Assembly (NCBI GenBank): GCA_037179385.1
Contig: CM074185.1
Span: 13,772,866 to 13,836,865 of the forward strand
Direction of reading: 5' to 3'
DNA: 64,000 bases
DNA from: Holothuria scabra
Lineage: Eukaryota; Echinodermata; Holothuroidea; Aspidochirotida; Holothuriidae
The notes beneath the pieces are model-generated. The model did no database searches and was not told the DNA's origin. It saw nothing but the letters and a program-made list of their open reading frames with translations. The stretch's first letter is position 1. Every line of letters begins with the position of its first letter. Shown here piece after piece: positions 10,756-22,842 of the stretch. The position numbers and the translations under genes were made by a program.

Positions 10756-13700
10756 GACATCTGGTTTGACAAGTATCTATGACAATTGGAAGGATGACCT
10801 CATCCAAGTGTAAGACAAAGAGTCCTTCAAAATTGGATTCATTTGTAAATTCCTAGTTTGTGATTCCTTAGCAGTTGTGTAAGTTTTGCTTTATTTGGTA
10901 AGTGTACACTATTTCTGCTTGATGTAGCAGTGGTAACGAGGTGTTCTTTAGTAAGTATGTTTATAAAGGTGAAGTACTTTGGCTTAATTAGCAAATAAAA
11001 GTTGCATTCATTGACAGAAGGGATGAATTCGTTTGATGGAGACTGATTTAAAAGGAGTTTTATTCTGGCAAGTGTTTTTTGATAATTGAAAGTAATCAAT
11101 TCTTACTCCTTTGTGCAATGTCTGCTTTCACGTAGGAGTTAATATGAGTTATTCTGATAGTAGTTTCAAAAAGTTGGTGTTGATTTTGGTAGTAAATGTT
11201 TTTTGTGATTAGCTGCATTTCTAGTCTTAAATGGACACTGTTCTGGTTCACTATCCACTAAGCTAGCTGATTATTCTAGTATTCTCTCTAAATGGGTGCC
11301 ATAGGTTAGCAAGTTCGAGTAACAAAGCTCAAAGCAGGCTAGGTGTGTGATACAGTACTGTGCAATTTAGCATTTTTTAAAATTACGTCAGCCTGATAAT
11401 GTTGTTTCTAGCTAGCAATTGTAACTGGTCTGGGGCTATTGGATGCATTCTTCACAGAGAAAAGGCATTAGGAGTCATGAGAAATGGATGCTTTAACCTG
11501 TGTTTGCCATACTCTGTGCTTTGTGGTCCCTCAGCGGTAGCTATCAGAGACCCAGGTACCCTCAGTCCTTAAAAAATGCAGTGGTAACACAATGCAAGTG
11601 ATTGGCTTCATGGTTCCCAAAATAGGTGCATTGGCCCCCAGTGTGCCCCTGAACTTACTTGGCCACCTTCTTGGAACAACTGCTTCAAAAGTAGGTTGAG
11701 TGACTAAACTACCATGTCTAGACATTCTTTTTACTTCATTTTGTTGGATATATTTAAGAAGTACAGTGTAGATGTAGCTTAGACACAATGTATACTGCAT
11801 GTCTTTGGCATATTTCATATTATTTCAATTGTATGTACTATATACACTGTGAGATATTGCCTCTATTCATCTAGCCAGTTTTCAGAATAGCTGATTTTTT
11901 TTTCTCAAAATCCAGCACATTATCTCACACAGTGAAATTCAGTTATCAAAATGTGCAGAATAAAAATGTTATGTCTTGTGATTGCCAGTCAAAAAATATT
12001 GTAGTAGGGTGAACTAACCCCAAAGACAGAGGCAAAAGTTCCTACACAAATACGAAAATTTTTATATAGTCACTCCTCCTTGCAATTTTTTGTTTTGTGA
12101 AAAATGCTCTTACTCTGATGCTGCTAGTAGTAGTAATGTGGGGGCAGGCCTTTAACATATCCATGCATATAACTAATGACGCTGACATAAATTACACTTC
12201 CTCTATATATTGTCACTTTGTCAACACACAAATGGTCTCTGAAGACATTAAAACTTTTATAAGTTGTGCAAAAATTTTTGTTTTATCAAACTAGACCTTC
12301 TTTCTTCCAGAAAACCTTGCAATAAAATTATTCAAAACTACTGGCCCTCCAATTTCTTTATCTGAGATTAAATCTGTAAATTAGACAGAGCTTCTTTATG
12401 GTAATTGGAAAAGTTATGTAATATATCTCATGAAAGTCATGTACTCCCTTCTAACATGGTAGCATATCATAGATGTTTCACAGGTTCAAAATTGGTTTTG
12501 AAACATATGAAGATGGAAAATATTGATGCGACTGTGTGCGACTTTGAAGAAAGATATTGAATAACATCTGCAAAAGTAAACATTTTGGCTGGTTGTTGAA
12601 TACTTTATCACACAAAGGAACAAAATTTTAGTCATATCAAAAAACAAAATTTTCATAAGTATCCAAAATAATGAGAATGTGCCAGCAATGTTATTGAAAT
12701 TAGTCCATGAAATGGCAGCTATTTTGCAATATTCTATTTATTTACTTTTTTTTATTTTTCCCTTTGTTTTCCTTTTAATTTGGTTCTTGTAATTTATGCA
12801 GATACTAATTAATATGCATTTGGTCAAATTATTTGATTACGCTATGCATACAGTGTCAGATTTTGCTATTCTTGACTGTGATATGTACTGTTCAAGCTTT
12901 TATAGGCATGTATCACATTTGATGGTACTAAGCTAGAAAGAATGCATACCAACAGGTGAACTAAGAGCGACTAGCCGCTTTCTCAAACCTACAGTAACAC
13001 AGAGTACCAGTACATGTACAGAGCCTAGAACGTGTGAAAACTAATCAGCTTGTCTAGCAGTGTTCTGTTTGGGCTTGACCTGAGCACACAACAGTGCGAT
13101 AGTCTCCACGTCAATCAACACAAGAATAGTCATTCAGTCAGTCAATATGCTCTCACATAGTTCCAGAACGCAAAGCATGTGATGAGATGGAATGGATTTC
13201 CTATCATACAAACTTTGTATTAAAGTGAATTATTTTGTGGTTAGGTGATGCTGTGTGTCCCTGGCCAGTGTTAAAATAAGTTTGGACTCTTTCAGATTTA
13301 GTGAATGACAAGGAATTACTTCATTTAATAAGATAGTTTCTGAGTTTAGAAGAAGGGTTAATATTGTGTTCATTAATGTTGAATGAAAACTTCAAAATAT
13401 TAATCATGTCAAAAACTTCCGCATATTTGTCGGATAAAAAATTCCATACCATGGGAGACTAGACAGCCTCCACAACACTGTAACCAGTTATGACGTTAGA
13501 CGGACAGACCACTCTTTTTGTTAGTTTTTAGTGGACCTAGAGATGTGGTACAGAATTCTAGTTGTGAAGAAAATTGTAAAAACAAACTGTGATTGCAGCT
13601 TTAAAGGTCATTTTAGCCATGAAACATTTCCCGCCCACAAATGCATTATAATTTCCTTTAAAGTTCAAACTGAAGTGATTCTTTTACAATATGCTATTGT

Positions 13701-16206
13701 ACTTACAAGCCCATTGAGACTGATTGTTGTATGAGGCACATTGTGTGAAATTATACTTGCTATACATTTGGAATCTTTAAAATTGTATCATCGACACATT
13801 GTGCCCAGGCTCTCCATTGTAACACTTTCTGAAACAGTAAATGCTGTATCTTAGAAACAGTGGAAAAATTATTTACATTAAAATACCTTGAATATTCATC
13901 AAAAAATGCTTAAAATTCCCACAGTTTAATTCCTACTTGTCACAAATTTGGTGTAATCCCACTCAGTCTGTCATGATAATATTTTTTCTTTCTTTGTTGG
14001 TGTTGGTTGTATACACAGCACTCCAGTCCACTTGCAATGGAAATTTTAGAAAGCAATGTATTTAAAAATGAGTTACTTAAACATATTCATTTAATTTTGT
14101 TTTTAAATTTTGAAACTTTGTGGTCTTCACATTATTTATTTTGGTCCAATTTATCTTGTACACTTTGCAATTACTGTGCACCTTTGGTGTGTGTGTGTGT
14201 TTGTTAATTAAAAAGAAAAGAGTGATGTAGCACTATTCATATGCAGTAGACCATGTACTTTAGAGTCTGTCATCATTTATTTATTTTTGGCGGAAGTATT
14301 CCTACACAAGTTTTGGTTACAAAGGTATTCATTCTTTTGGTTTTCACTGCAAACTTTTGTAGCAAACATTTGTGGATATTTTTATTTCATTTAATTTATT
14401 CTCATAGTTGGAAATTGTCCTTTCTTCAGTTTATTTCATTTTTTGTTCTCATTGGGAGAGGTTGAAGCTTGTATCATTCCCAAAATGCACCATCGGGGTA
14501 TCATTGCAACCAGTTTTGTCCATCACTTTGTTCATTATTTGCAGTCCTTTGTGCATTGTAAGCAGTGAATATTCATGACCTTTTGGTCTAAAAGCAATTG
14601 GCATACCCCAAAACTCTCCCATATAGAATAGAAGGCAAGAAAGAGATGAATGTATTTTCTTTTATGGGGAAGGGAGGAGAGACAGAGTGAGGAAGTCTTA
14701 AAACATTTTCAGTTTTGTGGTATCTGGTCAGAGAAACAGACAAAAATTTACGTCAGCATAGTTTACTTGCAGTCTTGTCGCTACTCACATCCGTAGTATG
14801 CATAAAAGTTGTGCAATTTTGTTTTCTTACTAATAAAATGTGCCATTTCTATTGTGGGTTGAAAATCTACATTTTGGTCTGAGAAATCTTGGAATTTTAG
14901 AGAATCTCAAAAAGTTTAGGAATCTTGGTTGCTTAAAAAATAGATAAATTTCACTTTTTAATTTATCTGTGATATATATATCATGTTAAAGTGGAACAAA
15001 CGTTGTATTTAATTCCTTTTGTTTAAGGTGTGGAAGCAATGACTGTCAAATGACTAAAATATTACTGTTTTAGGTTGTTGTCAAGCACTTGTCACAATAT
15101 AGAAAACATAATTCAGCTCTAAGCTGGTATTACCATCCTACCACACTAAGGTGTTGGTAGAGAAATGTCTATGTTCAGTACAGGTTAGGTATAAAGTTTC
15201 ATGCAATATTATGTATATATGACACAAAAATTATCACTTATGTAATGCTGCACGTCAAATGTTGTTTCAAAAGTTTTACAAAAATGCATGATAAAGCACC
15301 ATGGCATAATGACAGTTATTGACTGGGTACCCTTGAGTGACCCCAGTATTTTTGGAGATGGGGACTGCCCCAAAGAATAATCCGTTCACAGTATCATACA
15401 AGATAGCCCAACCATGTATTAATAAGTGATATAATACACAACTTTCTGAGTTTGTGCAAACCTTTTGAAAGAAAGAAATGTTATGATTATGCATTTTTTG
15501 GGCAGTACTGATTTGCATATGAGTTTTGACTTTAAACAAAGTCAAGTTTCCAGTAATTCCAGTCATGGCAAGGAGTTGAGACTCTGAAGCAAGTTGGATT
15601 ATAATTTTGTGCACGTACCTTGCTTGTTTTGGCCTAGTACTAATTAAATTTTTAATACAACTTACAAACAAAGATTATAGCAGCTTAAGTGGCTTAGTAT
15701 CTTAATGACATGTAATAGTAACATAAGAAGCCAGCACATTCAATTTTTTTTTTTTCAAAGTTTTGCTCCACAATAGAGTAATTTTTATAACTTTGGTTCA
15801 AGTTTGAAATCTGTAATTTCATGTGAGATAATCCTGTCAGATATCAAATTTAGATTACTGTGAGTTTGCTAAGTTATTTTAGGGTAGCCCCATCTTAGAG
15901 AGTGGAGGATTTCATTTAGCATTTAAGAACAATAAATGATGTGCTTTGTAATATTGAAATATAGTCAAAGGGATTTATGAAAATTTTATTGAAAAAAATT
16001 AAGAATTATTTTGACTGAAGCAAAGTTACAAAATTATATGGCCGTATTTAAAAGACTTATTTTGTGGCACATTTTAAATTGGTGTTGGAAATTTCATTTT
16101 GTGTTACAAAACTTGCCTATCAAATCTTAGTCATAGTCACTGAAAATGTTTGAAATTTAGCACTTACTAGAGTATGGTGGATGTTGTATGGATGTGAAAT
16201 AGTCAC
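10756..16206 (+). other. 3' UTR and intergenic DNA after the + strand gene
   Basis: The 3' UTR starts here. Candidate AATAAA signals on + lie at 10994, about 11951, about 12321 and about 14831; none can be chosen from sequence alone. The open stretches in this interval are short and have no family resemblance. A fragment at 13454-13505 (agacagcctccac...gtaacca) resembles 4267-4310 in the foldback element. Confidence 0.5.
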
Positions 16207-16211
16207 ACACA

Positions 16212-16355
16212 TTTTCCAAGTACAGTACATGTTGCAAAGGATTGTGGGATATGTTTTGGTATGTGCCATTTTTTGCCACAATAAAATATCATAGACAAAA
16301 ACAACGTAGCACCACAAGTCTATACCACAATCCTTTGTAACTGCTGTTTGGAAAG
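16212..16355. mobile_element. Hairpin MITE, second copy of the 4581-4734 family
   Basis: AAGGATTGTGGGATATGTTT at the left pairs with the inverse sequence around CCACAATCCTTTGTAACTG at the right. Gene order and loop length resemble the copy at 4581-4734. Confidence 0.7.
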
Positions 16356-16671
16356 GATTTATCATTGTATGGTCCAAATGTGGGTTATACCTGTTACTTG
16401 GTTTCTAAGCAGTGCGGCCAATAGAATGCCACAAGAAAAATACTGTCGTGATGTTGCAGCAATTTGTGGAATCATAATTACAAGTTCCATCCAAAAGTAG
16501 AAATACATATTGGGTTATTGTTCTCGACCAGTGTAACCCAAGAAGTGCCATGACATTACACCTTGGTGTAATGATCAATCCCCTCCCCTCCCCCATCCCC
16601 ATCCCCTCTTCCTCATATTTCATGAATTGTTTCTTTAAGAAATTGCTGCAGCAGTTACAACTGAAAATTAT

Positions 16672-16844
16672 TCAAAATTAAATTTGCTCCACAAAAGTTT
16701 TTGTTATATTAAAATCTTGCCAGTGCCTGTTTGATTTGTTCTACAAACTATTTGTTCTGTTTAATTTTATTCAAAATTAAATTTGCTCCACAAAAGTTTT
16801 TGTTATATTAAAATCTTGCCAGTGCCTGTTTGATTTGTTCTACA
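16672..16844. repeat. Tandem duplication, 99-bp period, 1.75 units
   Basis: TCAAAATTAAATTTGCTCCA starts at 16672 and again at 16771. The following text to ...GATTTGTTCTACA is the same in both units, which suggests a recent event. Confidence 0.9.
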
Positions 16845-16873
16845 GAAAACTTAATAATAGAAGCAGGGAGCTG

Positions 16874-17236
16874 TTAAAGGGACTCATTGAGTTGATATCG
16901 ATAACTTAATGAGAGTCTCAAAGGGTCACTGCCACATAACAATGCTTATAGTTAGCATAGCAATTCAAGTTTCAAGTCCAAATGTCACAGAAAACATTAA
17001 AATTTGAATTTTCTAGTATCCTGACCTGTAACGGTTTTGTACACAATTTGAAAAAGTGTCTGGTCACGAATTTTTGGAAACACACTTGAACCGTTAATTA
17101 CTCACTCATAAAACAGTTGTGTGTAGGGTATTGGGATTGTCTAAGTTTGACCATTTGTCATTGGTATGTGAAGAAAATTTAATAGGTTTGGAAAAAATTG
17201 TTGAATTTCATGAACCAACTCAATGAGCCGCTTTAA
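16874..17236. mobile_element. TTAA-type MITE, family with TIR AAAGGGACTCATTGAGTTG
   Basis: The element is 363 bp. It starts TTAAAGGGACTCATTGAG and ends CTCAATGAGCCGCTTTAA, so the ends are inverted and TTAA is present at both. Related copies are at 59862-60165 (left-truncated) and 62725-63100. Confidence 0.85.
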
Positions 17237-18354
17237 GAGCGGCGACTCCCTGATAGAAGTGTGAAAATTCCGTTCACCCAAAGGCGGCTCTGCCAAATTT
17301 TCACCTTTCTAAGATTACATAGTATGATTTTGCATCCAGGGCATCAAGTGCCCTGGAATTAACATTTTAGTTGTCAGTTCAGCTTATGTTAAAACATGAA
17401 GAAAGTGAGAGGGGACGGGGGAATAGGATGGTAGGTTGTTTTATTATGTCCAAGGTTGTGGCATCGTGACAGATATGTTTGGAGAAGATGGTAGACAAGA
17501 AGTACATGATCCAAGTTTTAGTAAATCATATTTGATTTAAGATGAAGTACTTTCACTTGAACCTCATGCAAAACATTTCACATCAGTTTTTGTGAAGTGT
17601 GATTCAATATTCCATATTTTGTGTGGTAGTTTATGTCAAATAGTCATCAGACAATTATCAATGGAATTATGATTACTATGTTGTATTGAAGGTTAGGATG
17701 TGAAACAAGGCCAATTTAGAAATTGACAGTACTTGAATATAGTTTTAAGAGTATAATAGTCAATGGTGAATTATTGTGCAATATCTGTATCATCATTACA
17801 TATGTTTAAAGGTTAGTTCACTCATTGTTACCATGGTAATAGAATTTATTGTTTCCCCAGCAGAGGAGAATTGTTTCTGTTGTTATTGCATTCATGTTTT
17901 GTCACATATACAAAAAAGAGAATTAGTTACACAGGGCTCCAACATTATTTATATCAAAATGACATGATATGGTTATGAGCAAAATGGGGGGGGGAAATAG
18001 TGGGATAAAAGTAGTTCTTTTTTCACCTGCATATGCCACCTACTAATTTGCAGCTGAATTGCCCAAGTATAAATATTTTTTCTTGATGGTCAGTAAAATG
18101 TTAGGAAACTCATTTGTTTCCACTTGGACTATTTTAGTATAACTTCTATATCACAAATTTTTATCTTTCCATTAATTCAGCTTTTGAATTTTGTGGAGAC
18201 ATTTTACTGCAGATACCTCTTGTCATCTAAAATATGTTAAAACTTATTTCAGACAAAATGTTGATGAAGTGACAGTGGTTCAAAAATTAAGTTCAGAATT
18301 ATGCCTCCTTTTTCCTCTGTCCCCTCCCACAAACTAATAACAGAACGACTGCAT
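17237..18354. other. Intergenic, nothing recognised
   Basis: AT-rich sequence with a G run at 17986-17994. I see no gene, RNA or repeat family here. Confidence 0.4.
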
Positions 18355-18620
18355 ATTCAAGTGCTTAGAGCATCAGACTTGCTGTTGGAAAGTAGGGAGT
18401 ATGAGTCCTGGTCAGCTCATACCAAAGACTTTAAAAATGGAACCTACTGGTATTGTGCTTGGTGCTCAGCATAAGCCATAGAGTAGGAAAAACAATCCAG
18501 TGGGCCACAACTGGAAAAAAGGCCATGGCTGGCTCGACTTGAACCAGTTGGTTGGAAACTGGGCCATAAAACTCCAACCTACAAACTTGATTCAGTCATC
18601 TTGACATGGGGTAAAAGCCC
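18355..18620 (+). repeat. SINE-like repeat with tRNA-like head
   Basis: The head AGTGCTTAGAGCATCAGACT and GAGTATGAGTCCTGG resembles degenerate Pol III boxes. The body (GTGCTTGGTGCTCAGCATAA, CCACAACTGG, GGCCATAAAACTCCAACC) is shared with the inverted copy at 63575-63818 and the fragment at 2895-3095. Confidence 0.7.
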
Positions 18621-19294
18621 ATTTCCATGAAAGTCAAACAATAGTATGACTTGCTTCTGTATGACCCATTCCCCATGTCATACCCCTAAACCCCCTTTTA
18701 TCCCTCATAATTCTCGTTTTATATACCTGCTGACCCTCCAACATTACCAAACACTGGAAATCATTAGGATGAACAAGAAGCACAATCTGATCAAAGTGAA
18801 GCTGTTCAAAATGACGGGAAAACTTTTAAAACTAATAGCAAACAAATGAAATACTAACACCACAAATATTATTTTTCAAACTGTATTTCTTTCGCTTTGC
18901 CTTTTATTAACCATTTGTTTATTGCTAGTTCAATAGGTGTCCTGTTAGTTTAATTCATTGCATGGAATAATGAATCACCAAATGTTACGGAACAGGGGGG
19001 GGGAGGGGCAGCATGCAGAGTTTGAATATTATACTGTATGAAGAGAAGCACTACCAGAGGTTTGCTAACTGAACTTGGGAAGGGACTAGGGGGTGAATAA
19101 GGGCCACTGAATTACAATATCCATTGTGGAAAATGTGGGCAATGATCTCAAAAAATGAAGAAGTACTCCTGGCCCACCCCATCCAACTCTTCCCCAAACT
19201 TATGTAATTAGAGGGAAGAGAAGCTAACACCAGAATTTATGGAGAAACATGTTACAAATGTTTGTCACCTCGTAATATAAGCACATGATCATGG

Positions 19295-19700
19295 ATGTAT
19301 GGAGAAAGCTGGGGGCTCTTTTCTGGGAAATTTGGCTACTTTGGAAAGAAATTTTGGCAGTTGGAGGAAAGTTTCCCTTTTCTGTACATGAAAATATGAG
19401 GAAAATCATGGGAAATTTTACTCTTTTCCTGGGGAAAAACATTTTTCCAGCCCTGCACATCATACCTTCATATTTCTTGTTATTTATAGTACTTCAAATA
19501 TGTGATGTGAAAGGGAAAATGCATGGCATCCTCAAGCCTATCCCCAGGGCTGGAAAAAATATTTCCCAGAAAGGGAGTCAAATTATTTCCCAGGAAGGGA
19601 GTACAATGCTCACAATTTTCTCTTCTTGTACAGACCAGAAAATTTTCCCCCAGGTGCCCAATCAAATTTCCCAGAAAGCAACCTTCCTGCTTCCCAACTT
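19295..19700. repeat. Inverted pair of GGGAAATTT-rich repeats
   Basis: The left block ends TTTTTCCAGCCCTG at 19455 and the right block starts CAGGGCTGGAAAAA at 19546, so two related repeats face each other across about 80 bp. Both are rich in tttcccagaaa-type words. The long open stretch through this region is a by-product of that composition and resembles no protein. Confidence 0.6.
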
Positions 19701-20286
19701 TTCCACCTATGCATGCCCCTCCCTCCCTTCAATGTTTAGGACTGAAGTTACACACATTTGCAGTCAGCAGAATTACAATTAATTACTTGAAGGAGGGAAA
19801 GCAATAAATTTGATATATATTCAAAATGGATCATATTTTGCAAAAATATGTCTCTAAAGTGCTTGACCTTGTCCATACAATAGCAGACTTGCAGTCTCAC
19901 ATTGTGAAAATTGCTAATTACATTCTATTTTAGATTAAAACTCATTTTCATTTGGAAAATATATTGTTTGATCTAGAATGTATTACCCATATTTCCAAGT
20001 CATTTACATCAGCTTAAGGGATTGTCAAATTGCACATGCTATTTAATACCCTATACAACATTATATCTTGAGGGGACCTGTTGTGTATATAAATCCTTTC
20101 ACTTTCAAAATGTGGATGTGAAAATTTCCTCAACTGTATCCTACATCCCCACAACTAACAACCAATTATTTAAAGGCAATTATTCATCACCCCAGATATT
20201 TCCAGTTCTCACATCCTTAGGCTATCTAGCTATTTCCTTCCCTTCCCAACCCACCCTTATCCAGAAACAAGTAGTTTTTTACTTCA

Positions 20287-20660
20287 GAGCATCATGTTGT
20301 GACGTCGCTTCTTGAGAATGCAACATTAAAACCCCATTAGATCAAAGGCAATGTGGGGTGTAACTGGTATCTGAGTTAGTTACATGATCTGAGCCCTCAA
20401 ATGAGCTATGCTTTCATTGTGTTCACACTGCATGAAAAGCAATTAACACATGCTTGACTGGCCTAATAGCTAACCCCAAATGCTACATAACTTTTTGTGT
20501 ATTTTAATGTATTTGTTACTGTCAATCAATTAATCGGGTGTGAAACTTGACTATATCGAGTGTGCATAAAGTGAGCTTCATTTCCTCCCTGAGATGATAA
20601 GAGGTATAGGCAGAGAAAGAGATTGTAACAAAAAGTAAGAGGGAATGTTTCATCATGTAC
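20287..20660 (+). repeat. Dispersed repeat, AGATCAAAGG / TCAATTAAT family, copy 1
   Basis: It shares CTTCTTGAGAA, TAGATCAAAGG, TTTCATTGTGTTCACACTG, ACATGCTTGACTGGC and TTACTGTCAA with the copies at 37147-37505 and 41469-42135. This copy is uninterrupted and shows the empty site for the insertion at 41676-41965. Confidence 0.8.
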
Positions 20661-20874
20661 TCTGGTGAGCATACAAGGCTTTAATGTCAGTGTAATTATA
20701 ACTCTCAGTATATGTAAAATAACTACCCTGCATTTTATAAGTTTGATGCCAATCAAACTGAGGGCTGTGCCAATTGAGAATTTATGTAGACTACTGGCAA
20801 AATACTCATTTTGGGTGATGAACCAACTGCCTGTTAGGTAACCATGCCCTCCCTCAAAGCTTATTACATAGCAT

Positions 20875-20965
20875 GAACTGTATTGGAAGTATTTTGTTTG
20901 AGTTTTTCTATACTCACCCTGAAGCAATAAACTGAGATTTCATCTGGATGAGGAGGAATTTCAGA
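20875..20965 (-). repeat. Fragment of the CTCACCCCAAAC TTAA-type MITE
   Basis: Reverse complement of the middle of the MITE at 52845-53146 (GAAATTCATCCTCATCCA, TTTATTGCTTCAGGGTGAG). Confidence 0.6.
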
Positions 20966-21944
20966 CAATTGCATGCCAAGACGATCGTACAGAACTCACT
21001 GCATTTGGAGATGGGGGTAACTGAGGTAACACTAGGGGTAACTGCGATAACACATTAGTTACGCTCTGCACAGATAACTTTCCCGATCTAAGTGAGGCTT
21101 CATTTAAATGCATATAGTTTCTTAAAAACTCAATCAAAGACCCTCAAAAGTGGCTTAGATGAACTCTGTGGGAATTTTACCTGCAGAACAATACCTTAAA
21201 CTTTGAAAATAGTCGCAGAATACCCCCCAAAAAGCATACGAAAAGTCAAAAAATCTTACGCAATCTCTCTTTCTTTTGCGAGTCACGCTCTCTCTTTTGC
21301 AAGTCTCACTCCAAGGTGTGAGAGCTACTAGAGATAAGCCGGATATCAAGTGACACTTCTTCCTGGTCCTTTTCTGTACAACAATGGAGGCAAATGCGTA
21401 TTCTTTATGTATTTTACAACCCTGAAGCTATTACGTAATAGCTCAGTGCTCTCACACACACTCGCGTGGATTTCACGTTCAACAATGATGAGTCGTATTT
21501 CTCAGTGGTTTTGGACGTCCAAACTCGCGCTTAGGTGGAAAAAAGAATAATTCACTTGCAAGGCATTGAGAATTTTCGTTAACTCATCCATTGTTCTTAA
21601 TATATTTTTATAGTACAAAGGTTAACGGGAGACAATCAGCTTTTAGGATATATTATTCTGGCACTTTCTATCAATTTCAAATCTCAGTGGGCTGCTAGTA
21701 ATCGGATTGTACAGTATATGCAGCTCGGAGAGATACCATGGCATTGCTGTAGTGATACCAACATCTGTTCAGAGAGACCTAGAAACTACAGTTTATCAAT
21801 AGAAACGGTGTCTATAGGGAGGCAGCACATATGTGGAACAGCCTGGTCAGAGTCATCAAACGAGATAAGAGCGGTGTATCTTTACACCTTGAGTAGCGCA
21901 GGCAAGCAAATCCCAAAAGCAGTGAGTTCTGTACAGTCAACTTC

Positions 21945-22018
21945 TCATGTGTGGGAGAGGCTTCAGTAAGAAGGTCAGGAGAATTGGGTCTGTTTGGGGT
22001 GAGAGAACATGGCCTTTA
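21945..22018 (-). repeat. End fragment of the CTCACCCCAAAC TTAA-type MITE
   Basis: On the - strand it reads TTAAAGGCCATGTTCTCTCA then CCCCAAACAGACCCAATTCT, the left end of the family. It ends inside the element, so it is truncated. Confidence 0.65.
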
Positions 22019-22751
22019 AAGTGGCATTTTAGAGATGGCAAGCATGCTGCTAATTTAGGAAGCCTGCTGTAAACACAAATTAGTCAAAACAGGCCCTTTA
22101 CTTGACAAATAACAATAATCAACAATATTGAATAATATATGACCCAGTAGAATTATTTTCTAACAAATATTAAGTCTACTTGACAAAGGTTTGATGGATA
22201 TCATGCTGAACATTTAATATTGCAATCTTAGCTATTATTATGCTATGTGTGCAACATGATTAAACAAGACGGTTGCCCTGCCAGATGAATGATTTTATCT
22301 CCTCAATCCACTTAAATCCCTCTTTAGTGAATTACAGTTAATCTAAACCAACATGCATCTAATTTTCAAACTTTTAAATCTTCCTTCCAAGCCTAAGTTG
22401 TTATCTCACAGCACAACTATAAATTATCCCTCAATAAATGTTGATAACCAAATTAAAGAAAGCTAAGAATCACATGCATTCTTGGCCAATGTTAACGGCA
22501 ATCTTACCATGACTAGCCTGCTCTGAAAATTTATCTATGCACAGAGCATCAATACTATCTAGATAGTCCTTTCATGTTTGAAAGGAAATTTCAGCTGTAG
22601 GGTACTTTCTGCTATAGAATTATTTTTAAATGTGGTCTAAAATAAAATTAAAATTTGACACTTTGAATTAGGCATGCATAATTTTAATGATAAGCAAGAT
22701 TTGGATCTTTCCATGATATAGAATGACTTTCAAAGAAAACTTTTATAGTCC
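22019..22751 (-). other. 3' UTR or flank of the - strand subunit a gene
   Basis: Sequence following the stop codon of the - strand gene. No convincing polyadenylation signal could be chosen, and no other gene was seen between here and the + strand gene's tail. Confidence 0.4.
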
Positions 22752-22842
22752 TCATTCCTCCTTGTGTTCTAATATTAGCTTGAAAGAGAACGGCAAGAAG
22801 GCGTATCCCTCCCCCATAAAGAACTTGGACTGGAACTCCACC
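22752..22842 (-). CDS. ATP6V0A-like: Subunit a (- gene) exon 20, terminal exon
   Basis: Acceptor ctttctag, then [20 protein letters not shown] and KLILEHKEE with TGA at 22754-22752. It is 6.9 kb from exon 19 because of the copia element and exon-19 copies in the intron. Confidence 0.95.

Noticed and set aside
15276..15671. 131-codon open stretch on -
   Set aside because: No recognisable domain, low-complexity AT-rich context, no supporting splice sites; likely chance.
19285..19782. 165-codon open stretch on +
   Set aside because: It runs through GGGAAATTTTCCC-type repeats, is open on both strands, and shows no domain or splice context.
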